Shown here: positions 6,814 through 14,237 of the stretch, piece after piece | Numbering within the stretch: position 1 is the first letter of the stretch | Layout: each line of letters begins with the position of its first letter | From: Planctomycetota bacterium | GTDB lineage: Bacteria; Planctomycetota; UBA1135; UBA2386 | Assembly: GCA_023433825.1 (NCBI GenBank) | Contig: JAEYTU010000317.1 | Coordinates: 1-14,318, forward strand | Reading direction: 5' to 3' | Length of the DNA: 14,318 nt | Made by a program: the position numbers and the translations under genes | Notes under the pieces: generated by a model | What the model saw: the letters and a program-made list of their open reading frames with translations, nothing else | Told to the model about the DNA's origin: nothing | Database searches by the model: none

Positions 6814-8173
6814 ACTCGTCGTCGAGTTCGAGCATCCCGCCCGCCATCTCGATGACGTCGGCGATGACGCCCTTCAACGCGAAGATGACGAGGTTGTCCT
6901 TCGCGACGAGCGGCGTGTCGCCGCGCGGGATCAGCACGTCGCCGTCCTCGCGCGCGATCGCGCCGACGACGCAGCCGCGCGGGAATCCGGCTTGCGCGAG
7001 CGTTCGGCCGACCAATCGGCTGCCTGGGCGGATCTCCAACTCGAACACCTCGGCCTTGCCTTCCTCGATCGTCGCGATCGTGCTGACGCTCCCGCTGCGA
7101 ACGAACGACAGGATCCGGTTCGCGCACAACAGCCGCGGCGACACGGCGACGTCGACGCCGAGTTGCTCGTAGATCGAGACGTAGTCCGGCTTCTGCACGA
7201 GGGCCGCCGTGCGCGGGACGCCGAGACTCCGCGCGAGCTGGCACGACATCAGGTTGACCTCGTCGGCATCGGACACACCGACGAACGCGTCCGCGTCGCC
7301 GACGTGCTCCTCCTGCAGCAGCCCGAGATCCGTCCCTTCCCCGTGCAGGACGACGACGTTCTTCAGCCGTCCCGAGATCTCCTCGGCGCGCGCGCGGTCG
7401 TCGACGATCAGCTTGACGTGCGCACCGCTGCGCGCGAGCGACTCGCAGACGTGCACGGCGACACCCGACGACCCGAACAGCACGACGCTGCGCAGCGCCG
7501 TCGACTTGATCCCGCTCTTCTTCTCGAACACGGCGATCGACTTCGGCTCGCCGACGACGAACACCTCGTCTCCCGGCGCCATCGTGTCGTCGCCGCCGGG
7601 GATCACGACTTCGTGCGCGCGATCGACCGCGGCGATCAGCACGCCGCCGGGCAGCTTCAACTCGCGCAGCGGCACGCCGACCAGCACGCTGTCGTCGGCG
7701 AGGCGCAACCGTCGCAACTGCACCTTGCCGTCGGCGAAGTTCTCGATCCCGAGTGCCTGGTTCTGCCGCAGCGTCTTGACGATCTCCTCGGCCGCGAGGT
7801 CCTCGAGCGACAGCACGAGGTCGAACATCAAGTTCTTGCGGAAGAACGTCCGGAACCCATGGAACGGACGAAGGTCCTTGACGCGCAGCACCGACGTCTT
7901 CGCGCCGATCCGCTTGCCGAACAGGCACGTCAGCATGTTGACGTTGTCGTCGTTCGAGACGGCGAGCAGCAGGTTCGCCGCGTCGACGCCGGCGCGATCC
8001 AACGTGTCCGGACGCGACCCGTCGCCATGCACCGTCTGCACGTCGAGCAACTCCGACACGCGGCGCAGCCGATGGTGATCGGCGTCGACGACCGTGACCG
8101 CATGACCCTCGGACGACAGCACCTTCGCGAGGTGCGAGCCGACCGCGCCGAGCCCGACGATCACGATGTTCAT
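6812..8173 (-). CDS. trkA: TrkA potassium-uptake regulatory subunit
   Basis: Encodes a 453-residue cytoplasmic subunit that binds NAD(H) or other nucleotides and gates TrkH/TrkG-type potassium channels. The length matches E. coli TrkA (about 458). It has the duplicated RCK_N + RCK_C layout. The first Rossmann domain opens MNIVIVGLGAVGSHLAK with GxGxxG at 7-12 and the acidic VVDAD (Asp30/Asp32). The second, around residue 230, has a degenerate glycine motif (VVLFGSSGVAV), a common state for the second half. The frame stays open upstream to 8476, but that part is Arg-rich junk overlapping the divergent gene; MNIVIVG is the obvious N-terminus. There is no Shine-Dalgarno before the ATG (see the promoter entry). 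No trkH is in view, so the partner channel lies elsewhere. Confidence 0.95.
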   Translation of the reverse strand: MNIVIVGLGAVGSHLAKVLSSEGHAVTVVDADHHRLRRVSELLDVQTVHGDGSRPDTLDRAGVDAANLLLAVSNDDNVNMLTCLFGKRIGAKTSVLRVKDLRPFHGFRTFFRKNLMFDLVLSLEDLAAEEIVKTLRQNQALGIENFADGKVQLRRLRLADDSVLVGVPLRELKLPGGVLIAAVDRAHEVVIPGGDDTMAPGDEVFVVGEPKSIAVFEKKSGIKSTALRSVVLFGSSGVAVHVCESLARSGAHVKLIVDDRARAEEISGRLKNVVVLHGEGTDLGLLQEEHVGDADAFVGVSDADEVNLMSCQLARSLGVPRTAALVQKPDYVSIYEQLGVDVAVSPRLLCANRILSFVRSGSVSTIATIEEGKAEVFELEIRPGSRLVGRTLAQAGFPRGCVVGAIAREDGDVLIPRGDTPLVAKDNLVIFALKGVIADVIEMAGGMLELDDE

Positions 8174-8182
8174 GCGCGGCGA

Positions 8183-8211
8183 AGGATCCGTCGCACGGCG
8201 CGGGATTGCAA
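8183..8211 (-). promoter_or_regulatory. Candidate trkA promoter, leaderless spacing
   Basis: Read on the - strand: TTGCAA (8211-8206), a 17-base spacer, GATCCT (8188-8183), then 9 bases to the trkA ATG at 8173. The hexamers are weak matches to TTGACA/TATAAT but the spacing is ideal. A -10 box this close implies transcription starting at or within a few bases of the start codon. This agrees with the absence of a ribosome binding site. Confidence 0.4.
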
Positions 8212-8222
8212 CGCGGCCCGCC

Positions 8223-8251
8223 TTGGCCGACCCCCGGCTCCGCCGTACCCT
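8223..8251 (+). promoter_or_regulatory. Candidate pabA-operon promoter, leaderless spacing
   Basis: TTGGCC (8223-8228), a 17-base spacer and TACCCT (8246-8251) lie in the 88-base divergent region, 10 bases before the GTG at 8262. No Shine-Dalgarno is present. As with the facing trkA promoter candidate, the spacing suggests a leaderless message. Confidence 0.4.
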
Positions 8252-8261
8252 TCGCGCCCTC

Positions 8262-8834
8262 GTGTCGCCCAACGTTCTCCTGCTCGACAACAAGGACTCG
8301 TTCGTCTGGAACCTCGCACAGGCGCTGCAGGGGCTCGGCGCGCGCGTCGACGTCGTGCGCAGTGACCGCATCGGAACGGACGCGCTGCTGCGCTCGCGCG
8401 CCGACGCGTTCGTCCTCTCGCCCGGACCTGGTCGTCCCGAACACGCCGGAATCTCGGTCGCCGCCGTGCTGCGCACCGATCGACCGCTGCTCGGCGTCTG
8501 TCTCGGACATCAGGCGATCGGGCACGCGTTCGGCGCCGATGTCGTCCGCACGCCGCCGTGCCACGGCCGCGCGACCGACGTCCATCACGCCGGCGCCGGC
8601 CTCTTTCGGGGAATGCCCTCCCCGCTGCCGTGCGCGCGCTACCACTCGCTCGCCGTCGACCGCTCGACGCTGCCGCAAGACGTCGTCGTCGACGCGGCGA
8701 CCGACGACGGCATCGTCATGGCGCTGCGCCACCGAACGCGCCCGATCCACGGGTTCCAGTTCCACCCCGAGTCGTTCCTGACGCCGGCCGGCGTCGATCT
8801 GCTGCGCAACTTCCTCCGCGAGTTCGCCGCGTGA
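8262..8834 (+). CDS. pabA: Glutamine amidotransferase, PabA/TrpG type
   Basis: Encodes a 190-residue class I glutaminase that releases ammonia from glutamine for a chorismate-using partner, either aminodeoxychorismate synthase (folate) or anthranilate synthase (tryptophan). It begins with the family's VLLLDNKDSFVWNL, has the oxyanion strand LSPGPGRPEHAG, the nucleophile Cys80 in GVCLGHQAIG, RYHSLAV, and the catalytic His168/Glu170 in GFQFHPES. The GTG at 8262 gives the normal family length. An in-frame ATG at 8166 would add a non-homologous extension running back into trkA, so I rejected it. No pabB or trpE is adjacent, so the sequence alone does not settle folate versus tryptophan, or a shared role. 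Its stop overlaps the next start in GTGA. Confidence 0.92.
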   Translation: MSPNVLLLDNKDSFVWNLAQALQGLGARVDVVRSDRIGTDALLRSRADAFVLSPGPGRPEHAGISVAAVLRTDRPLLGVCLGHQAIGHAFGADVVRTPPCHGRATDVHHAGAGLFRGMPSPLPCARYHSLAVDRSTLPQDVVVDAATDDGIVMALRHRTRPIHGFQFHPESFLTPAGVDLLRNFLREFAA

Positions 8835-9718
8835 CCGACGCCGTGGTCCTCACCGGCGTCGCGAAGTCGTTCGGCCCGCGACGGGTCGTCGACGACGTCT
8901 CGCTGACCGTCGAGACCGGCGCGCTGCTCGGCTTCGTCGGCCCGAACGGCGCCGGCAAGTCGACGCTGCTGCGGATGCTGGTCGGCATCGTGTTCCGCGA
9001 CGCCGGCGACCTGCGCGTGCTCGGCGTCGACCCGTCGCGTGACGCGCTGTCGATCCGCAGACGCTGCTGCTACCTGCCGGGCGAGACCAGCGTCTACGGC
9101 AACATGCGCGGCGACGAGTTCCTGACGTTCTCGACGTCGTTCTTCGGCGCCGTCGATCCGCGTTGGGTCCAGCGGATGCAGTCCGTCTACGAACTGCCTC
9201 TGCGCCGGAAGGTCCGCACCTACTCGGCCGGCATGAAGCAGAAGCTCGCATTGATCGCGACGCTCGCACCCGACGTCGACCTGTACCTGCTCGACGAACC
9301 GGACCGCGCGCTCGACGCGACCGCGCGCCTGCAACTGCGCGAACTGCTGCGCGAACTCCACGCACGCGGCAAGACGATCCTGCTCAGCTCCCACCACCTG
9401 ACCGAGATCGAGGCGCTCGCGCAGCGTCAGGTCTTCGTCCTCGGCGGGCGCCGCGTGCCCGACGCCGTCGTCGCCGACGCGCGCGCGCGGCTGCGGCGGC
9501 GGATGCGCGTTCGCCTGCGCGACGGCGTCGCCGCGCCGCCCGAGTTCACGCACGCGACCCGCGACCCCGATGGCGCGTTCAGCTTGCAGGTCGACGGCGA
9601 ACCACTCGAACTGCTGCGACGCCTGACCCCGACCGACGTCGTCTCGGCCGAAGTCGGCACGGCGCCGCTCGAAGACCTCTATCGCACGCTGCTGAGCCTG
9701 CAGGCGGAGGCGCCGTGA
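8831..9718 (+). CDS. ABC transporter ATP-binding protein (ABC-2 exporter type)
   Basis: Encodes the 295-residue ATPase of an ABC-2 type transporter working with the permease immediately downstream. Walker A is GPNGAGKST (37-45), the signature is YSAGMKQK (131-138), Walker B ends LLDEP (Asp155, Glu156), and the switch His is His188 in SSHHLTEIE. Two deviations are visible: the usual DEPTxGLDP reads DEPDRALDA (155-163), and the Q-loop region reads YLPGETSVYGN with no Gln. Catalytic Lys, Asp, Glu and His are intact, so activity is expected. A C-terminal domain of about 80 residues follows the ATPase core. The GTG at 8831 overlaps the pabA stop by 4 bases (GTGA), which places the start precisely before TDAVVLTGVAKSFG. 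The substrate cannot be told from the sequence. Confidence 0.95.
   Translation: MTDAVVLTGVAKSFGPRRVVDDVSLTVETGALLGFVGPNGAGKSTLLRMLVGIVFRDAGDLRVLGVDPSRDALSIRRRCCYLPGETSVYGNMRGDEFLTFSTSFFGAVDPRWVQRMQSVYELPLRRKVRTYSAGMKQKLALIATLAPDVDLYLLDEPDRALDATARLQLRELLRELHARGKTILLSSHHLTEIEALAQRQVFVLGGRRVPDAVVADARARLRRRMRVRLRDGVAAPPEFTHATRDPDGAFSLQVDGEPLELLRRLTPTDVVSAEVGTAPLEDLYRTLLSLQAEAP
9706..9710 (+). promoter_or_regulatory. Ribosome binding site of the ABC permease
   Basis: GGAGG, 4 bases before the GTG at 9715 and inside the end of the ATPase gene. It supports a GTG start at the GTGA junction. The neighbouring GTGA junctions at 8831 and 10521 lack such a site. Confidence 0.55.
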
Positions 9719-10524
9719 TCGTCGCGAAGACCTGGCGCGAGATCCGCGGAATGGTCATCGCCTACGCCGTGATCCTCGAGGTCCTGATGGTCCCGGCGAT
9801 CCTGCTGTGGCCGGAGATCGAGCGCGAGACGCGCGTCCTCGCACGATTGATCCCCGGCGACTTCATGAAGCGCGCGTTCGAGGCGATGGCCTCGACCGAG
9901 AGGGACGGCGACATCAGCGCCGCCTACAGCGCCTACATGGCCGTGCAGTTGTTCTTCAAGGGCGTCAACGTCGTCGGCATCGCCGGAGCCGTGCTGCTCG
10001 GCACCGGCCTGATCGCTCGTGAACGCGAGAACATGACGTTCGAGTACCTGCTGTCGCGGCCGGTCTCGCGCTCGCGAATCCTGTGGAGCAAGTTCTGGCC
10101 GACGGCGCTCGCGATCGTGATCCCGATCTTCCTGACGTCGTGGTCGGCGTTGCCGCTGAGCCGCGTGCCGAACGTCGACGAACATCTGCGCTTCGAAGCC
10201 GTGACGATGTGCTGCGTCCACAGCTCGGCGTTCGTGCTGTTCTTTCTCGCGTTCACGACGATGTGGAGCGTGCGGCTGCGCAGCCAAGTCCACGTCGCGT
10301 TCGTCGTCGGCGGGTTCACGATCCTGCAGGTCTGCGTCTTCTTCATCCAAGTCCTGCGGAAGGGCTCGCTGTTCCGCCTGTCGGACTTCGACGTCTACGG
10401 ACCGATCATGGCCGGCAACGTCCGGTGGTCGCAGATGCTCGTCGACTGGACGATCTGGCCGCTGCTCGGTGCTGCGATCTGCTACGCGATCGCCGATCGC
10501 TGGATGCGCACGACCGACCTGTGA
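9715..10524 (+). CDS. ABC-2 type transporter permease
   Basis: Encodes a 269-residue inner-membrane protein with about six hydrophobic segments (near 13-32, 78-101, 126-146, 162-185, 192-212 and 243-264). A soluble loop of about 45 residues follows the first. After segment two comes ARERENMTFEYLLSRPVSRS, the ABC-2 permease coupling motif (ERExGTxExLLxxPVSR). It should pair with the ATPase encoded directly before it to export an unidentified substrate. Position ahead of lpxB makes an envelope or lipid cargo tempting, but nothing in the sequence proves it. The GTG start at 9715 shares the GTGA overlap with the ATPase stop and has GGAGG nearby. Its own stop again overlaps the next start as GTGA. 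Confidence 0.92.
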   Translation: MIVAKTWREIRGMVIAYAVILEVLMVPAILLWPEIERETRVLARLIPGDFMKRAFEAMASTERDGDISAAYSAYMAVQLFFKGVNVVGIAGAVLLGTGLIARERENMTFEYLLSRPVSRSRILWSKFWPTALAIVIPIFLTSWSALPLSRVPNVDEHLRFEAVTMCCVHSSAFVLFFLAFTTMWSVRLRSQVHVAFVVGGFTILQVCVFFIQVLRKGSLFRLSDFDVYGPIMAGNVRWSQMLVDWTIWPLLGAAICYAIADRWMRTTDL

Positions 10525-11924
10525 ACGTCCCCCGCAGACCGCGACCGTGGACGGATCGCCTGCCGGTCGCCGTCGTCGTGACGTTCGTGCTGCTTCGCGA
10601 AGTGCTGCGCGTCGCCGCCGTCCCGCTGCACGCGATCGGCTACCTCCTGCGGCGCGGGCACCATCGCGCCGGCGCCCTGGCGGCGCTGCGCCGAACGCCC
10701 GACCCGAGCGCGGACCCGATCGGCACGTTCCTGCGGCGGCATCGCCACGCGCCGCCGGCCGACGCGCCGACGCGCGAACCACACCTCTTCGTCTCGTGCG
10801 GCGAGGCATCGGGCGAACGCCACGCCGACGGCTTCCTGACGGCTGCGCGCGACGCCGGACTGCGCGCGCGCATCACCGGCTTCGGCGGCCCTGTCGTCGC
10901 GCGCCACGGTTCGCTCGCGTTTCCGCTCGCCGAGCACGCCGTGATCGGCTTCGGCGCCGTCGTCGTCGCGCTGCCGCGCATCCTGCGCGCGTTCGCGACG
11001 TTCGCCCGTCTGCTGCGCACCGACCCGCCGGACCTGATCGTCCTCGTCGACTATCCCGGCCTGCACATGGTCATGGGGCGCTACGCGCGCCGCCGCGGGA
11101 TCCCGGTCGTCCACTACGTCGCGCCGCAGCACTGGGCGTGGGCGCCGTGGCGGATGAAGCGTTACGCGCGCTGTGTCGACCTGACGCTGACGTTGTTCCC
11201 GTTCGAAGTCCCGCTGCTGCAGGCCGGCGGTGTGCTCGCTGCCTACGTCGGGCATCCACTGCTCGAGCCGCGCGGCGCGCAGCCGCCCCCACTGCGCGAC
11301 GCGACGATCGGTGGCCCCGACCGGCCGGCGACGCTGCTGCTGATGCCCGGCAGTCGCGGCGGCGAGATCGCGACGCACTTGCCGCCGTTCCTGCGGATCG
11401 CGCGCGCGATGCGCGCCGAAGACCCGTCGCTGCGGATCGCCGTCGCGCAGACCGAGAGTCGGCATCGCGAACGGATCGAACGGATCCTCGCCGACGCCGA
11501 CGCCGGATTCGCGACGTTGCAGATCGGACCGCTCAGCAACCAGCTCGACGCCGCCGACGTCGTGCTCGTCAAGTCCGGCACCGGCTCGCTGGAGGTCGCG
11601 CTGCGGCTCGTCCCGAACGTCGTCGCCTACAGCATTCAGTCGTGGCTGGTCCGGTGGATGGCGCGGCACTTCCTGACCGTCCCGTTCTTCGCGGCCGCGA
11701 ATCTCGTCTCGGGGCGCGTCGTCGTGCCCGAGATCGGCGTCCGCGTCGACTCCGAGTGGGCGCGCGTCGAGGCCGCCGTGCGGCGCCTGCTGCGCGATCC
11801 CGAGTCGCGCGCGGCGCTGCACCGCGAACTCGTCGCGGTGCGCGCGGCACTCGGCGAGCCCGGCGCCGATCGTCGCGTCGCCGCCGTCCTGCTCGCGTTC
11901 TGCAACCCAACCGAACGTCCCTGA
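10521..11924 (+). CDS. lpxB: Lipid-A-disaccharide synthase with N-terminal extension
   Basis: Encodes a GT19 glycosyltransferase that joins UDP-2,3-diacylglucosamine and lipid X into the lipid A disaccharide at the inner membrane. The core (about 87-467) is LpxB-sized and keeps the family landmarks: GEASGE (94-99), GFGGP (120-124), APQHWAW (201-207), LFPFE (225-229), VGHPLLE (243-249), LMPGSRGGE (274-282) and SGTGSLE (352-358). It starts with an added ~86-residue segment containing a hydrophobic stretch (about 14-43) with embedded Arg/Glu, then a basic, Pro-rich linker. E. coli LpxB lacks this. The GTG at 10521 overlaps the permease stop. The first Met is far inside the core, so some extension is real even if a later GTG is used. 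It argues for an LPS-type outer membrane. Confidence 0.93.
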   Translation: MNVPRRPRPWTDRLPVAVVVTFVLLREVLRVAAVPLHAIGYLLRRGHHRAGALAALRRTPDPSADPIGTFLRRHRHAPPADAPTREPHLFVSCGEASGERHADGFLTAARDAGLRARITGFGGPVVARHGSLAFPLAEHAVIGFGAVVVALPRILRAFATFARLLRTDPPDLIVLVDYPGLHMVMGRYARRRGIPVVHYVAPQHWAWAPWRMKRYARCVDLTLTLFPFEVPLLQAGGVLAAYVGHPLLEPRGAQPPPLRDATIGGPDRPATLLLMPGSRGGEIATHLPPFLRIARAMRAEDPSLRIAVAQTESRHRERIERILADADAGFATLQIGPLSNQLDAADVVLVKSGTGSLEVALRLVPNVVAYSIQSWLVRWMARHFLTVPFFAAANLVSGRVVVPEIGVRVDSEWARVEAAVRRLLRDPESRAALHRELVAVRAALGEPGADRRVAAVLLAFCNPTERP

Positions 11925-11928
11925 ACCG

Positions 11929-13743
11929 ATGCCGCTGCCTCGCAACCACCCGCTGACCGACCTTCGCGCGTTCGTCGACCTGCTGCGCCGCGAGGGCGAG
12001 ATCGTGACGATCGACGCCGAGGTCGATCCCGACCTCGAAGCCGCCGAGATCCACCGCCGCGTGATCGCCGCCGGCGGGCCGGCGCTGCTGTTCCGCAACC
12101 TGAAGGGCGCTGCGTTCCCGCTCGTGACGAACCTGTTCGGCACGAAGCGCCGCGTCGACCTCGCGTTCGGTCCGCGCCCGCGCGCGTTGATCGAACGGAT
12201 CGCCGACGCACCGCACACGCTGCTGCCGCCGTCGCTCGGCAAGCTGTGGGCGCAGCGCGATCTGCTCGGTGCACTGCTGAAGGTCGGCCGACGGACGGCG
12301 CGCCGCGGCCCGGTCACGACGGTCGTCGACACGCCGCCGCAGCTGTCACGTCTCCCGTTGCTGCGCACGTGGCCCGAGGACGGCGGCGCGTTCGTCACGT
12401 TGCCGCTCGTACACACCGAGCACCCCGGCGGTCTCGGCCCGAACCTCGGCATGTATCGCGTGCAGCGCCACAGCGACGACCGCGTCGGGTTGCACGTGCA
12501 GATCGGCAAGGGCGGTGGGTTTCACCTCGCCGAGTACGAGCGGTTGCAGCGACCGATGCCGGTCAACGTCCACATCGGCGGGCCGCCCGCGGCGATCCTC
12601 GCCGCGATCGCGCCGCTCCCCGAGAACGTTCCGGAGTTCCTGCTGACGTCGTTGCTGCTCGGCCAGCGACTGCGCTTCGCGCGCAATCCCGCGGGGCCGC
12701 TGCCGGTCATGGCCGACGCCGAGGTCGTCGTCGTCGGCGAGGTGCACCCGGGCGAACGCCATCCCGAGGGTCCGTTCGGCGATCACTACGGCTACTACTC
12801 GCTGCGGCACGACTACCCGTTGGTGCGCGTTCGGGCGCTGCTGCGACGCGCCGAACCGATGCTGGCCGCGACCGTCGTCGGCAAGCCGCGTCAGGAGGAC
12901 TTCTTCATCGGCGACTACCTGCAGGAGTTGCTGCTGCCGATGGTCCGTGTCGTCATGCCGGCCGTGCACGACCTGTGGTCGTATGGCGAGACCGGCTACC
13001 ACTCGCTCGCCGCCGCGATCGTCGCCGAGCGGTATCGGCGCGAGGCGATGACGAGCGCGTTCCGCATCCTCGGCGAGGGGCAGCTCGCGCTGACGAAGTT
13101 CCTGCTGCTGACCGATCGCCGCGTCGACCTGCGCGACTTTCGGGCGACGTTGTCGCACGTGCTCGAGCGGACGAACGTCGAGACCGATCTCTACGTGTTC
13201 GGCAACCTGTCGATGGACACGCTCGACTACACCGGCCCGACCGTGAACGAGGGCAGCAAGGGGGTCTGGCTCGGACTCGGTGATCCGGTGCGTGCGCTGC
13301 CGCGCGAGTTTCGGGGTGCGCTGCCGGCCGGGTTTCGCAGTGCCGTGCCGTTCACGGCTGGGTGCCTGGTCGTCGACGGGCCTGACTACGTCGCGGAGCC
13401 GACGGCGGCGGCGCGACTGGCTGCGTGCAAGGATCTCGACGCGTGGCCGCTCGTCGTGCTGGTCGACGACGCGGAGCGCACGGCGCGCACGCCGATGAAC
13501 TTCCTGTGGACGACGTTCACGCGGTTCGAACCGGCGGCCGACATTCACGCGCGCGGCAGTCGCGTCGTTCGGCATCACGTGTCGTACACGGCGCCGATCG
13601 TCGTCGACGCGCGCTTCAAGCCGACGTACCCGAAGGAGCTGTTCACCGACCCGGACACGGCGCGCACGGTCGATCGCAGGTGGCGCGAGTACTTCGATCG
13701 GGACGTCGCGATGGGCGATTCCGACCGCGCGCACCTGGATTGA
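11929..13743 (+). CDS. ubiD: UbiD-family prenyl-FMN-dependent decarboxylase
   Basis: Encodes a 604-residue member of the UbiD family, which reversibly decarboxylates aromatic or alpha,beta-unsaturated acids using prenylated FMN made by UbiX. Visible landmarks are NLGMYRVQ (172-179), VNVHIGGPPAAILAA with PLPENVPEF after it, and PEGPFGDHYGYY. By spacing against A. niger Fdc1, Asn172 and Glu236 match metal ligands, Arg177 and Glu280 match catalytic Arg173/Glu277, and Asp285 stands where Fdc1 has Glu282. It is about 100 residues longer than E. coli UbiD; the additions are mainly C-terminal. A quinone role (ubiquinone or the futalosine route to menaquinone) is plausible but unproven. The ATG lies 4 bases after the lpxB stop, with no clear Shine-Dalgarno, so translation probably depends on coupling. 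No ubiX is in the window. Confidence 0.93.
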   Translation: MPLPRNHPLTDLRAFVDLLRREGEIVTIDAEVDPDLEAAEIHRRVIAAGGPALLFRNLKGAAFPLVTNLFGTKRRVDLAFGPRPRALIERIADAPHTLLPPSLGKLWAQRDLLGALLKVGRRTARRGPVTTVVDTPPQLSRLPLLRTWPEDGGAFVTLPLVHTEHPGGLGPNLGMYRVQRHSDDRVGLHVQIGKGGGFHLAEYERLQRPMPVNVHIGGPPAAILAAIAPLPENVPEFLLTSLLLGQRLRFARNPAGPLPVMADAEVVVVGEVHPGERHPEGPFGDHYGYYSLRHDYPLVRVRALLRRAEPMLAATVVGKPRQEDFFIGDYLQELLLPMVRVVMPAVHDLWSYGETGYHSLAAAIVAERYRREAMTSAFRILGEGQLALTKFLLLTDRRVDLRDFRATLSHVLERTNVETDLYVFGNLSMDTLDYTGPTVNEGSKGVWLGLGDPVRALPREFRGALPAGFRSAVPFTAGCLVVDGPDYVAEPTAAARLAACKDLDAWPLVVLVDDAERTARTPMNFLWTTFTRFEPAADIHARGSRVVRHHVSYTAPIVVDARFKPTYPKELFTDPDTARTVDRRWREYFDRDVAMGDSDRAHLD

Positions 13744-13755
13744 CGTTCGCGGCGC

Positions 13756-13761
13756 TATCGT
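13756..13761 (+). promoter_or_regulatory. Candidate -10 box for the small lipoprotein gene
   Basis: TATCGT lies 8 bases before the ATG at 13770, just past the ubiD stop. There is no ribosome binding site. The same hexamer occurs at 4412-4417, and spacing resembles the boxes before trkA and pabA. No good -35 hexamer is found at the usual distance, so this is a weak call. Confidence 0.3.
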
Positions 13762-13769
13762 CCCGCGCC

Positions 13770-14237
13770 ATGAAGATCCAGACGCTGTGCGTTGCCGCCG
13801 TTCTCGCCGTCCTGACCGCCTGCACGAAGTCGGAGAACCCGACGCCGAACCCGACCGGCACGGGTGGGACCGAGAATCCGGCGGGTGCCGCGAGTGGCCT
13901 CGGCGCGCCGGCGCAGGTCGCGAAGCAAGCAGAAGCGGTGTCGAAGGTCTCGACGGCGCTCGGCGGATTGCAAACGACGCTCGCCGGCATCAAAGACGGC
14001 CCGACCGCGACGGCGGCAAAGGCGAAGCTGGAGACGCTGATCAGCGACTTGAAGGCCTCGCTCGGTGAACTCGCCAACACCGGCAAGCTGATGGAGGCCG
14101 TGTCGGCGAAGTTCGCCGCGAACAAGGACCAGTTGATGAGCGCCGTGTCGACGCGCGTGCAGGCGCTGATGAACAACGAGCAGGTCAAGGCCGCGATCGG
14201 GCCGGTTCTGCAGCAGTTGCAGAACTTGGTGAAGTGA
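13770..14237 (+). CDS. Small predicted lipoprotein, helical, unknown function
   Basis: Encodes a 155-residue protein of no family I recognise. A textbook lipoprotein signal peptide comes first (MKIQTLCVAAVLAVLTAC, lipobox LTAC, Cys18 lipidated). A Pro/Thr/Gly-rich tether follows (about 20-45). The remaining ~110 residues are Ala/Lys/Leu-rich, with no aromatic residues other than one Phe, and look wholly alpha-helical. A coiled coil or helical bundle resting on a membrane is likely. There is no Arg/Lys-Asp-Ser retention cue after the Cys (it reads CTKSEN), so outer-membrane sorting cannot be decided. It lies 26 bases after ubiD and probably has its own leaderless promoter. An upstream in-frame opening from 13425 is rejected because it overlaps ubiD and lacks the signal peptide. 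Confidence 0.82.
   Translation: MKIQTLCVAAVLAVLTACTKSENPTPNPTGTGGTENPAGAASGLGAPAQVAKQAEAVSKVSTALGGLQTTLAGIKDGPTATAAKAKLETLISDLKASLGELANTGKLMEAVSAKFAANKDQLMSAVSTRVQALMNNEQVKAAIGPVLQQLQNLVK

Noticed and set aside
8166..8261. Upstream ATG start for the amidotransferase at 8166
   Set aside because: It would overlap the first codons of trkA and add 32 residues absent from the PabA/TrpG family. The GTG at 8262 gives the normal N-terminus.
8174..8476. Longer trkA starting at 8476 on the - strand
   Set aside because: The extra ~100 residues are Arg/Ser/Ala-rich, overlap the divergent gene and precede an exact Rossmann start MNIVIVGLGAVG.
6633..8765. A 710-codon open frame on the - strand overlapping trkA
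   Set aside because: It is Arg-rich low-complexity sequence in a second frame of trkA and its divergent neighbour. Long empty frames are expected at this GC content, and trkA in the other frame has clear domain motifs.
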